Positions 1-6,760 of a DNA stretch of 21,186 nt are shown in pieces; the first letter of the stretch is position 1, and the number at the start of each line of letters is the position of its first letter. This DNA comes from Deltaproteobacteria bacterium. Lineage in GTDB: Bacteria; Desulfobacterota; DSM-4660; Desulfatiglandales; Desulfatiglandaceae. The notes under the pieces were generated by a model. That model was not told where the DNA came from and did no database searches. It saw only the letters and a list, made by a program, of their open reading frames with translations. The DNA lies in NCBI GenBank assembly GCA_013349725.1, contig DUZB01000014.1, forward strand, positions 1-21,186. Direction: 5' to 3'. The position numbers were made by a program, and so were the translations under genes.

Positions 1-371
1 GTTTTTCATTGGGCGCAGATACGGGCTGGGACACGGGCTTTACAGAGATAGTGCCAAGGGGATTCACAAAATATTATGGAGGGCTGGCGCGAATTGACTA
101 CAAAGTTTTGGAAAACCTTGGAATTTATGCCAACACTTCCTATAGACAAAACAGGTATCCAACGGATGAACAGGACGTCATTGCTGGGTACAATCCAGCA
201 GATGATAAAACCTACACTGGAAGATGTGGGCTCAACTATAGGTTCTACCAGTGGTTCTCCGTTGATTTAAGTTACACCTATCGGCAGCGTTTTAGTGATA
301 GCCCAGAGGACGAATTTACAGACAATCGTTTTATGTTGAGGTTTAATGCGGCAAGGCCATTTAGATGGTAA
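1..371 (+). CDS. Outer-membrane beta-barrel protein, C-terminal part (5' end outside window)
   Basis: The frame is open from the left edge (first whole codon at position 3) to the TAA at 369-371, so only the last 122 or so residues are present. What can be seen is alternating polar/aromatic strand-like sequence (YGGLARIDYKV, YANTSYRQNRY, YTGRCGLNYRFYQWFSVDLSYTY) with acidic or polar turns. The chain ends in ...NAARPFRW, and a terminal aromatic residue is the usual recognition signal for outer-membrane barrel assembly. The pattern fits the putative beta-barrel porin families often encoded beside exopolysaccharide and exosortase genes, where they are thought to serve as outer-membrane export or surface components. 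The TTG at 9 is not a credible start because the frame continues upstream. It converges on the OmpA-like gene. The barrel call is firm; the exact family and substrate are inferred. Confidence 0.75.
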   Translation, partial: FSLGADTGWDTGFTEIVPRGFTKYYGGLARIDYKVLENLGIYANTSYRQNRYPTDEQDVIAGYNPADDKTYTGRCGLNYRFYQWFSVDLSYTYRQRFSDSPEDEFTDNRFMLRFNAARPFRW

Positions 372-451
372 AAAAAAATATTGAACCGCAAAGCCGCGAA
401 GAACGCAAAGAGGTTTTTGGGTTTTTCCCAATCGGGGTTACCGATCGGGAA

Positions 452-474
452 AAGGCAACGCCTTGGGTTTTTTT
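452..474 (+). terminator. Possible rho-independent terminator after the beta-barrel gene
   Basis: A small stem AAGGC-AAC-GCCTT (452-464) is followed by GGG and a run of seven T (468-474), 80 bases after the barrel stop codon. The 5-bp stem is weak, but a larger inverted repeat (423-453) lies directly upstream and could strengthen it. Confidence 0.35.
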
Positions 475-545
475 GTTATTGTTCCAGATTCTCAGTACCC
501 GTGCTCATAAATACGATTCTCCAAAATGCCCGCAGGGCTGATTGG

Positions 546-576
546 TTTATCGAATCGTTCGTTCCGATTCGATAAA
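546..576. repeat. 12-bp perfect inverted repeat (hairpin)
   Basis: TTTATCGAATCG (546-557) pairs perfectly with CGATTCGATAAA (565-576) around a 7-nt loop. It lies between two convergent genes, about 60 bases beyond the stop of the OmpA-like gene, so it could act in transcript ending on either strand. Confidence 0.55.
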
Positions 577-632
577 AAACTATATCTTAGCGATCTTTGC
601 GTCTTGAGCGAAGCGGGCGGTGAAAAAATTTT

Positions 633-2405
633 CTACTTCATCGGGACGAGTTCTACTCTCCGGTTTAACTCCCTTCCTGCTTCTGTCTTGTTTGTGGCAA
701 TGGGTCTTAAGGAGCCGTACCCTACAGGATAGAGTCTTTTGGAATTGACACCTTTTTTGGCTAAATAATCTCTAACTGCCATGGCCCTTTTCTCGGAGAG
801 TTTGGCATTATAGGCATTGGAACCGATGTTATCGGTGTGTCCCTGAATTTCAATCGTCAATGATGGATTTTTTTCGAGGACAACCACAATTTTATCGATT
901 AAGTGATTGTACTTGGGATTGACGCTATACTTGCCAAAAGAAAATAGGGTGTCGCTGATAATCCAGCAACCCCGGTTATCTACCTTTGCGCCCTTCGGCG
1001 TATGGGGGCATTGATCTCTATCATCAGGAACGCCATCACCATCGGTATCCAACGGGCAGCCTTTTTCATCGACTTTAACACCGTTGGGCGTATCCGGGCA
1101 TTCATCCCTGTAATCAGGCACCCCATCTTTATCACTGTCCGGCGGGCAGCCTTTTTCATCGACGGCTACCCCTTTTGGTGTGTTCGGGCATTCATCTTTG
1201 TAATCTGGGACTCGGTCCCCGTCCGTATCAAGAGGGCATCCTTTATCGTCTACGGTCACACCTTTTGGGGTATCCGGACATTCATCCTTATAATCAGGGG
1301 CTCCATCGCCGTCCGTATCTAAGGTGAACTTTCGGGGCATAAACATTTTCGCCACCGCATCGGAAAGCGCACCATCGCAACTTGTATAGAGGTCTTTCGA
1401 AATATACTCTACGTGAAAGTTCCGCATGTATTCGTCTGCGATTCTCACATTGAGATTCAGTCGGCAACCAACATTCCAGAACGGCCAGAAAAGACTCACA
1501 TGGTCTAAAGAAAGCCAAATAATCTGGGGATGACCGTCAATCAGGCTAACATCCTTTTGATCAAGATCATGTTTCAGCGCTGTAAAACCGTTGTCCCATT
1601 TTTCTTTGGACATCGTGAATTGATAGATATTCGCGCTGTTCGCCGTCACTATAACGCCATTCTTCTTAAGATCGACCTTTATCAACCGAACGACTTCGTC
1701 AGCGGGTAGTTTACTTGTTATGGAAAACCCTTCAACCAATGAATTCTCACCTTCAGGGATTTCGTAACGCTTTAGCCTTAAATATTTTTTGGCGTCCAAA
1801 CCTTCTTTCTTGTCAGATTTGTCCTGCTCTTTCTTTTCGTCTTCGAACTTTTTTCCTGCACAGTTATCCAGATAGTCCGGAACGCCATCCCTATCGGAGT
1901 CCACAGGGCAGCCATTAACGTCCACTCGTGCACCGGTGGGAGTACCGGGGCAGAGATCTCGATAATTGGGAACGCCGTCGTGATCTGTGTCCAGAGGACA
2001 GCCCGATTGCTTCAAGTCCGTTTTAATAAAACCTGTTATGTCGCCGGCCACTTTATCGTACTCAACGGAAAGCTCAAAGACTGTGGGAGATTCAATGGTG
2101 ACTGTCTTTCCTCTTTTTTCCAGTTCGGTTTTCAGCAACCCGACAGCGGTATTTGTCCACAACCGCAAATTGGCACTCCACTGGTGGGTATATTCTCCTA
2201 TAAAAATATCTTTCGAATTGTATTGGGCGTTTATCAGGTCCACATAGTTTTTGGCGTTAAATTCGGGATTTAAGACCAAACTGGCATCAATAGAATCCTG
2301 TTGAGGGGTATAAAAACGGGGGGGTACACCAGCGCAGGCGAAGCAGCCTAACAAAAAAACCACAGGCAGCAATCTGCAGAATACTATTCTTATAGTTCCA
2401 AGCAT
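633..2405 (-). CDS. OmpA-family lipoprotein with thrombospondin type-3 repeats
   Basis: A predicted outer-membrane-anchored, peptidoglycan-binding lipoprotein of about 590 residues. From ATG 2405 the N-terminus is a lipoprotein signal peptide with a lipobox-like LLGC (Cys 21). Next comes an unrecognised segment, two Ca-binding thrombospondin type-3-like units (LDTDHDGVPNYRDLCPGTP and a partial copy), a charged linker, a second unrecognised domain of about 180 residues, and four tidy type-3 units (DTDGDGxPDYKDECPxTPKGVxVDxKGCP pattern). The end is an OmpA C-terminal domain with IQGHTDNIGS, LSEKRA, GYGSLRPIA and a final NRRVEL. The Asp of HTDNIGS and the Arg of NRRVEL are the residues that bind diaminopimelate in the family. 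An in-frame TTG at 2468 lies inside repeat DNA and would put 21 residues before the signal peptide, so I prefer 2405. No good ribosome-binding site is visible. It faces the beta-barrel gene. Confidence 0.85.
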   Translation of the reverse strand: MLGTIRIVFCRLLPVVFLLGCFACAGVPPRFYTPQQDSIDASLVLNPEFNAKNYVDLINAQYNSKDIFIGEYTHQWSANLRLWTNTAVGLLKTELEKRGKTVTIESPTVFELSVEYDKVAGDITGFIKTDLKQSGCPLDTDHDGVPNYRDLCPGTPTGARVDVNGCPVDSDRDGVPDYLDNCAGKKFEDEKKEQDKSDKKEGLDAKKYLRLKRYEIPEGENSLVEGFSITSKLPADEVVRLIKVDLKKNGVIVTANSANIYQFTMSKEKWDNGFTALKHDLDQKDVSLIDGHPQIIWLSLDHVSLFWPFWNVGCRLNLNVRIADEYMRNFHVEYISKDLYTSCDGALSDAVAKMFMPRKFTLDTDGDGAPDYKDECPDTPKGVTVDDKGCPLDTDGDRVPDYKDECPNTPKGVAVDEKGCPPDSDKDGVPDYRDECPDTPNGVKVDEKGCPLDTDGDGVPDDRDQCPHTPKGAKVDNRGCWIISDTLFSFGKYSVNPKYNHLIDKIVVVLEKNPSLTIEIQGHTDNIGSNAYNAKLSEKRAMAVRDYLAKKGVNSKRLYPVGYGSLRPIATNKTEAGRELNRRVELVPMK

Positions 2406-2679
2406 TTTATTATACCATCTTGTTCTTGGCTCAATGGTTTCAGCCGCAAAAGAGTGCAAAAGTCGCAAAAAAATAGCTTACAGACCTCAATACTCTGACA
2501 GGATCAATCCCGCTTCCAGCGGGATTAACGGGATAAAAGAAAAAGGGTATAAGTATCCTGAAAATCATGTGAATCCTGTGAAAATAACCCGGTAAAAATG
2601 GGCTACATCGAACAATGTTACGCAAGGTTTCACACAGAGGAAGCTGGAGCTTCCAAGCATTACGTTCCCAAACTGGAGA
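2406..2679. repeat. Intergenic space made of several short repeats
   Basis: No gene is visible. It holds gccgcaaaag/gtcgcaaaaa (2442-2470), a 9-bp perfect hairpin AATCCCGCT-TCC-AGCGGGATT (2506-2526), an ATCCTG...AATCCTGTG direct-repeat area (2554-2580), and GGAAGCTGGAGCTTCC followed by GTTCCCAAACTGGAG (2639-2678). The last element ends at the stop codon of the next gene. These look like pieces of different dispersed repeat families. Confidence 0.5.
2506..2526. repeat. 9-bp perfect hairpin
   Basis: AATCCCGCT, a TCC loop and AGCGGGATT form a perfect GC-containing stem about 100 bases upstream of the OmpA-like gene. There is no T-run on either side, so it is not a standard terminator. Confidence 0.5.
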
Positions 2680-3411
2680 CTATTTCTTTTCATCCTCTCC
2701 CAGTTTACGCAAGACATCCTGGTTGGGGACCCAGGTTCCGCCTTTTGCTTCGCAAGAATCTTTATCCGTGGCTCTTGGGAGCCATACCCCATGTATTTCC
2801 TCGCAGGTCTTGGGATCAGAGGCTTCAGGCATCCAGGTTCGATTTTGCTTTTTACAGGTGGCTTCGTCTAATGATGGAATCCACTTTCCACCATTGGCTT
2901 TGCATTCCGGTCTATTCTTGCCTTCTGCCCCTTCACACTTCGCTTCTCCCACACGGGCTCCAAACTCGTCTTCACAATGCCCGATATCTCTTCGACCATC
3001 CTGGCCAACGCAATAATTTTCGTCCGGTTTCCCATCGGGACCGATGCAAAAAGCGCAGAAAAAGGCCTCTCCTATCAGGTAAGGGCCGTCGCCCTGGTTG
3101 ACAAAAACATGGGTTGCTCCCAATTCAGCGGCATTGTCAAGCAATTCATTGAAAGCACCACCATAGAAGGTATCGTTCAGAAACCCCCATGAAAAAATAC
3201 AACAATACGCGAACATATTTGAACCCCGCACGTTGGCGAGGAATTCGCACTGATTCTCGACTTCTCGTATCTGCTCCACATTGACAATTCTGACACGGGA
3301 CGCCCTTGTCGCAAGAGGCGGACCACAAGAGGATAGGATAAACAAGGCGATAAAAAAAATAGCTGCCAAACGGCATTTGAAGGTCGTGGTAAGATAATTC
3401 TTGATTGTCAT
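2680..3411 (-). CDS. DUF4156-like lipoprotein with four C-x6-W-x-P repeats
   Basis: A 243-residue predicted lipoprotein. The signal peptide ends in the lipobox LSSC (Cys 29). Residues 38-115 (VRIVNVEQIREVENQCEFL, then NELLDNAAELGATHVFVN) match the general plan of the DUF4156/RcsF-like lipoprotein domains: a beta strand, Cys pairs, and a helix ending in GATHVxV. The C-terminal half is unusual. After a Cys-rich stretch there are four units C-x6-W-[IMLV]-P starting at Cys 170, 186, 203 and 220, spaced 16-17 residues, then a charged tail. Start ATG 3411 has AGAGG about 6 bases upstream and a consensus promoter 50 bases upstream, so it is probably transcribed separately from the operon before it. 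The function is unknown; a structural or stress-sensing envelope role is a guess. Confidence 0.8.
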   Translation of the reverse strand: MTIKNYLTTTFKCRLAAIFFIALFILSSCGPPLATRASRVRIVNVEQIREVENQCEFLANVRGSNMFAYCCIFSWGFLNDTFYGGAFNELLDNAAELGATHVFVNQGDGPYLIGEAFFCAFCIGPDGKPDENYCVGQDGRRDIGHCEDEFGARVGEAKCEGAEGKNRPECKANGGKWIPSLDEATCKKQNRTWMPEASDPKTCEEIHGVWLPRATDKDSCEAKGGTWVPNQDVLRKLGEDEKK

Positions 3412-3461
3412 AGAGGCCTCTGGAAACTCTTGGCAGGGAATAAGTTTATATATTGGGGGGA

Positions 3462-3490
3462 ATTATATTTTATCAAATACGCCTTGTCAA
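3462..3490 (-). promoter_or_regulatory. Consensus sigma-70 promoter for the DUF4156-like lipoprotein gene
   Basis: On the minus strand, TTGACA (3490-3485) and TATAAT (3467-3462) are separated by exactly 17 bases, a full match to the housekeeping promoter. Transcription would start near 3455 and give a leader of about 45 bases before ATG 3411. This is the best promoter in the window. Confidence 0.75.
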
Positions 3491-3509
3491 TTTTAAGTTC
3501 GCAAAATTT

Positions 3510-3540
3510 GGGACGCGGATGAACGCAGATCGGCGCAGAT
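3510..3540. repeat. Dispersed repeat copy, GGGACGCGGAT...CGCAGAT type
   Basis: This 31-base sequence matches 13749-13779 at 27 of 31 positions (GGGACGCGGAT, variable triplet, CGCAGAT, one base, GGCGCAGAT). It lies between the wzz-like stop codon and the lipoprotein promoter. The bases just after it (GCGAAAAATCGCTCATTA) resemble a stretch near 8853. Confidence 0.6.
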
Positions 3541-3569
3541 TACTCTTCGCGAAAAATCGCTCATTACTC

Positions 3570-4670
3570 TTAGAGTCTGGGGATATTTCCCATGATGGGA
3601 AGATGGACGGCATCGATAATATCGGTTGAATAACGAATGGTCCCTTTCACCTGATCAGTCATAAGAACCAGACCAATACCAGCGGCCAATGAACCCATTA
3701 TCCCGACAAGAAGGACCTTGTTTGCCGAGCTCTTGGTCGCGCGAAGGGGAATCATGGGAGAATTCAAGATTTTAATGTTCACAACCACCCCCGCTTCATT
3801 GACCCCGGCTTCCATATAGAGCTTGTCGCTACGCTCATACCGCTCCTTTGCCATTTCCAGCTTCGACATTAGGGTATCCAACTGCAATTGGATTTGCGTG
3901 TCGCCGAGAACCTTCAGATCCGCCGGGATCTGATAATGATTTCTAAAAGCGGTCAGGTTTTCTTCAGCCTGTGTAAGTGCTTTGCGGGAAGACTCTGTCT
4001 GAGATTTTGCAAATTCCAGTTTTCCCCGGATCCCTTTTTTGTTGTCTTCCATATTCAGGGCAATCAAGTAATCCAAATAGCTCTTCACCAGAATAGGGGC
4101 CAGGTTTTTATCCAGAGCCGCACCGGTAATCCAGATCATTGCGGTACCGGGATTTACCCGAATTCCCACTCTGATTTCCAGTTCCTTTAAAAGCATTTCC
4201 TTTTGGATAACGTTAGAATCCGGTTGTCCTTCAGAACTCACCACCTTCTTTTTTTTCTCCCAACCGATCATCTTCTTCACCAGGTTTTTGAGTCCGGCAA
4301 GAATCTGGGAGCGATAGTCCAGAGGTTGCTTCAGATCCTCTTTGACTTCCTCCGGTAGAATTTTCAAAACTTCCTGGGCGAAGGTGTTGCTCTTGAGTTT
4401 TTCTTCCACCGCGATAACATAAGATGCCCTCGCCTGCCTCGGGGTAACGGAATCATCGCGTATGGAAGTTAGTTCTGTAGAGGGTTCCTCAATTTGGACA
4501 GCCGCTTCACTGATATATTGAGGTTTGATAAAGGATGCGAGTAGCAGGGAGATGAGAACCCCTACAGTGAGGAAAGCGATCACGATCCATTTTCTCTCCA
4601 GAAGTGGGACTCCAAATTTTGAGATATAGAACTCAGGATCGATTTTTTTGGGGGCTGTCTTTTCTTCCAT
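3570..4670 (-). CDS. Wzz/GumC-type polysaccharide chain-length determinant (co-polymerase)
   Basis: A 366-residue inner-membrane protein of the polysaccharide co-polymerase class, which controls the length and export of surface polysaccharide. It has a first membrane helix at about residues 28-48 (WIVIAFLTVGVLISLLLASF), followed by the Wzz-typical KPQYISEAAVQIEEP. A long periplasmic part includes a helical segment near 220-295. Then come the Pro-containing NSPMIPLRATKSS, a second membrane helix (VLLVGIMGSLAAGIGLVLM) and a short cytoplasmic tail. It lacks a fused kinase domain; the preceding gene supplies a kinase-like partner. ATG 4670 has AGGA 7 bases upstream and starts 17 bases after the stop of that partner, so the two are co-transcribed. 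It is shorter than many GumC proteins. The class is well supported; the polymer is unknown. Confidence 0.88.
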   Translation of the reverse strand: MEEKTAPKKIDPEFYISKFGVPLLERKWIVIAFLTVGVLISLLLASFIKPQYISEAAVQIEEPSTELTSIRDDSVTPRQARASYVIAVEEKLKSNTFAQEVLKILPEEVKEDLKQPLDYRSQILAGLKNLVKKMIGWEKKKKVVSSEGQPDSNVIQKEMLLKELEIRVGIRVNPGTAMIWITGAALDKNLAPILVKSYLDYLIALNMEDNKKGIRGKLEFAKSQTESSRKALTQAEENLTAFRNHYQIPADLKVLGDTQIQLQLDTLMSKLEMAKERYERSDKLYMEAGVNEAGVVVNIKILNSPMIPLRATKSSANKVLLVGIMGSLAAGIGLVLMTDQVKGTIRYSTDIIDAVHLPIMGNIPRL

Positions 4671-4687
4671 AGTTACTTCCTAATTCA

Positions 4688-5893
4688 TCAGAACTGATGA
4701 TTATAGACTACTCCATCCACGGTTCCGCCATCGCGCGTAACGGCTGTTACAGCAGCTGTCAACTGATTTGTGGTGGTCACCTTGTCTTGCACGACCATAA
4801 TCACCATATCGCAGGTCAGGCTCAGAAAGACCGGATCCACATTGTTCTTGTTCTGGTTCAGCAACGGCGATGTGTCAAACAGAATCAGGTCAAAATCCCT
4901 TTTCATTCCGTTGATCATATTCTCAAGTAGAGAAGGCGTCAGCGTGAGGTAGAGTTCGTTGTCTCTCTTCCCTGCCGTAAGCATTTTCAGTTCTGAAAGT
5001 CCGGTATCCTTTATGGCATCTTCCCATTGCAAGGACCCCGCAGCCACTTCCGTAAAACCGTTTTCATATTCCAGACCAAAGGGAATATGCAGTTGCGGTC
5101 TTCGCATGTTCAGATCTACAAGCAGAGTCTTCATACTCGTAAAATAGGCCACATTGAAACCGAGCAGCGTGATCAGAAATGTGGTGCCCGCATCATCATG
5201 GGGGCTGGCGAATACCACCGTCTTCCGATTTTCTTTTTCTATGGCAGCAACGATATTTTCCCTGATTCTGTTAACCTCCGAATACACATAACCGTTCCTT
5301 AGCCTGCCGGCAAGGGCGGAAGGGCTTTCCTGGACATTAGCAGGCAGAGTCTTGCTGCGAGACTTTGAAAACGGTTTGGAACCTTTCTTCAGACTTGTTC
5401 CAAACTTTTTGATCCTGGACGATAACTGGCCGATGTTGAGCCATCCGATGGCCGCAGATCCATTCCCCTTGTATTCCTGATCACTTGTTGTTTCAGAGAA
5501 TTTCTGCGTATCCTGCGATGCTACTGCTTTTTTTTCGGAAAAAAGCCCCTCCGTTTCTTCTTCGTCCACCGGCAATCTGTAATCCTGGTTTGGATCAACT
5601 TTCACACTGATGTATTGCGGATCTATCCCTTCAAGCGAGAACCCTTCATCTTCCTCTTTCGCCTTCTCTTTAGGCATCCCGGTGATATCGGAAACATCAA
5701 TTCCTTCAAGGGGATTAACCAGATCGAAATCACCATCCTCTTCCCCTTCCGGAGGCCTCATGTAAATACTGATATCATCGATATCAATGCCTTCGAAAGG
5801 ATCAACATCCAACGGCTTAGGGATTGACCCGAAAAGGTCACGACTGGTGATTATTTGATCGTTTTCAATGGCCGGTGGTTTCTCGCTGGACAA
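4688..5893 (-). CDS. CpsD/BY-kinase-like protein with degenerate P-loop and EGID repeats
   Basis: About 401 residues from TTG 5893, preceded by AAAGGAG with 10 bases spacing; the start overlaps the end of parA by 29 bases. In-frame ATGs at 5953 and 5938 would overlap by 89 and 74 bases and lack this site. The N-terminal 150 residues are acidic and probably disordered, with three copies of [FL]EGID (FEGIDIDDISIYM, PLEGIDVSDI, SLEGIDPQYISVKV). A basic linker follows, then a fold like the kinase half of bacterial tyrosine kinases: VNRIRENIV, Walker A region ASPHDDAGTTF, Walker A' LLVDLNMRRPQL and Walker B DLILFDTSPLL. The Walker A lysine (GKST in active enzymes) is replaced, the second A' Asp is Asn, and no C-terminal tyrosine cluster is present. 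It is therefore likely a pseudo-kinase that regulates the Wzz partner downstream. Confidence 0.8.
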   Translation of the reverse strand: MSSEKPPAIENDQIITSRDLFGSIPKPLDVDPFEGIDIDDISIYMRPPEGEEDGDFDLVNPLEGIDVSDITGMPKEKAKEEDEGFSLEGIDPQYISVKVDPNQDYRLPVDEEETEGLFSEKKAVASQDTQKFSETTSDQEYKGNGSAAIGWLNIGQLSSRIKKFGTSLKKGSKPFSKSRSKTLPANVQESPSALAGRLRNGYVYSEVNRIRENIVAAIEKENRKTVVFASPHDDAGTTFLITLLGFNVAYFTSMKTLLVDLNMRRPQLHIPFGLEYENGFTEVAAGSLQWEDAIKDTGLSELKMLTAGKRDNELYLTLTPSLLENMINGMKRDFDLILFDTSPLLNQNKNNVDPVFLSLTCDMVIMVVQDKVTTTNQLTAAVTAVTRDGGTVDGVVYNHQF

Positions 5894-6677
5894 TTTGCAC
5901 GATCTCCTTTGCCAGTGCGGTATGATCTTTTGCTCCATACTTTGTCGGGTCAAACTCGAATATGGTCTTTCTTTTCATGTGCGCCCTGTCTATGTCCACA
6001 TTGATCCGGATCGTCGTTTTAAAAACATTAATCCCTTTGGCCGTGAAATAGTTGATGATTCGTTCCCGGTTCTTTACATAAATATTTGCTCTTGAATCAT
6101 ATTTGGTTAGAAGCACTCCCATGAGTTTGAGTTTTCCGTTCTGCCCTCTGATATTCTGCAATATTCGCAGAAAGGTCGCCAGGCCATCCAGGGCAAATTG
6201 ATCCGACGTGGGGATCGGTACAATGGCATAATCGGAAATCATCAGGGCATTGTTTACCATACAACCGATATTGGGTGGGGTATCTATCAACACATAATCG
6301 TATTTGGTAAACCCCTTATCGTTCCGAATGAGCCTCATAAATCCCAGGATGGAATCCGGCGTGTTTGAAGCGGTCCTCTCCCAGAGCATACAGCGAATGG
6401 TGTTGGGTACGACGTCCACATTGTCATTGGATGTACTGCAGGCCATGGAAGATATATCGCCCTCATCAATGGGGGCTTCCAGTGCTTTCACCAGCGAAAA
6501 CTGCTCGCGTAATCCGATTTCCTTTACAAGGATAGAGGTGGAATTGCCCTGCGCATCGGCATCAATCACAAGGACACGAAATCCTTCCCTGCCAAGCGCA
6601 TCCGCAAGATTCACGGTGGTCGTTGTTTTGCCAACTCCCCCTTTTTGATTTCCAATGGTAATTATTTTCTGCACCAT
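5865..6677 (-). CDS. ParA/MinD-family ATPase
   Basis: A 270-residue cytoplasmic ATPase of the ParA/Soj family. The deviant Walker A is intact (KGGVGKTT, signature Lys 12 and Lys 17), followed by VLVIDADAQGNST (A') and YVLIDTPPNIG (Walker B). The tail has the usual DHTALAKEIV-type helix. ParA proteins form ATP dimers on DNA or membrane and position cargo. No parB or parS-like partner is visible here. Instead the gene leads an operon with the kinase-like and Wzz-like genes, so its cargo may be the polysaccharide machinery (inference). ATG 6677 has AGGAGG 2-7 bases upstream and a candidate promoter about 55 bases further on. A true chromosome-partition soj is unlikely from this context. Confidence 0.9.
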   Translation of the reverse strand: MVQKIITIGNQKGGVGKTTTTVNLADALGREGFRVLVIDADAQGNSTSILVKEIGLREQFSLVKALEAPIDEGDISSMACSTSNDNVDVVPNTIRCMLWERTASNTPDSILGFMRLIRNDKGFTKYDYVLIDTPPNIGCMVNNALMISDYAIVPIPTSDQFALDGLATFLRILQNIRGQNGKLKLMGVLLTKYDSRANIYVKNRERIINYFTAKGINVFKTTIRINVDIDRAHMKRKTIFEFDPTKYGAKDHTALAKEIVQIVQRETTGH

Positions 6678-6731
6678 GGCCTCCTGTCAAATCGTTTGCT
6701 GTTACTACAGATAAATATCATTTGCGTTTTT

Positions 6732-6760
6732 TTCCTATCATAGAAAGAAATAAGGGTCAA
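6732..6760 (-). promoter_or_regulatory. Candidate sigma-70 promoter of the parA operon
   Basis: TTGACC (6760-6755) and TAGGAA (6737-6732) are 17 bases apart on the minus strand, with an AT-rich upstream stretch at 6761-6790. The -35 is good and the -10 weak. It sits 55 bases before ATG 6677. Confidence 0.4.

Larger units (their letters stand above)
384..630. repeat. Intergenic repeat block with inverted ends and hairpins
   Basis: This spacer between two convergent genes starts with accgcaaagccgcgaag (386 on) and ends with a related inverted sequence (ctttgcgtcttgagcgaag, then ggcggtgaaa, about 595-625). Inside are a 13-bp imperfect inverted repeat (423-435 with 441-453, one mismatch), a short GC stem followed by seven T (452-474), and a 12-bp perfect inverted repeat (546-557 with 565-576, 7-nt loop). 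Similar GCAAAG/CTTTGCGTC segments recur near 2444-2470 and 8925-8940. I see no coding potential; the short ORFs here have no recognisable protein features. It looks like a dispersed non-coding repeat element. Confidence 0.6.

Noticed and set aside
546..576. CRISPR-like or attachment-site reading of the palindromes at 423-576
   Set aside because: The hairpins are different sequences without regular spacing or spacers, and no integrase gene is near.
1002..1322. Plus-strand ORF opposite the type-3 repeats
   Set aside because: Its periodic sequence is simply the complement of the Asp-rich repeats on the minus strand.
2409..2434. TATAAT with a TTGAGC upstream, before the OmpA-like gene
   Set aside because: The spacer is only 14 bases and the TATAAT ends 3-4 bases before the chosen ATG, so a transcript from it would start inside the gene.
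2598..3101. Plus-strand ORF of 167 codons opposite the DUF4156-like lipoprotein
   Set aside because: It is the antisense shadow of a gene with signal peptide, promoter and repeats, and its own translation has no protein-like features.
5894..5953. Longer N-terminus of the kinase-like protein from ATG 5953 or 5938
   Set aside because: It would overlap parA by 74-89 bases with no ribosome-binding site; TTG 5893 has AAAGGAG upstream.
5865..6677. Chromosome-partition soj/parAB locus
   Set aside because: No ParB gene or parS-like site is visible and the downstream genes concern polysaccharide chain length.
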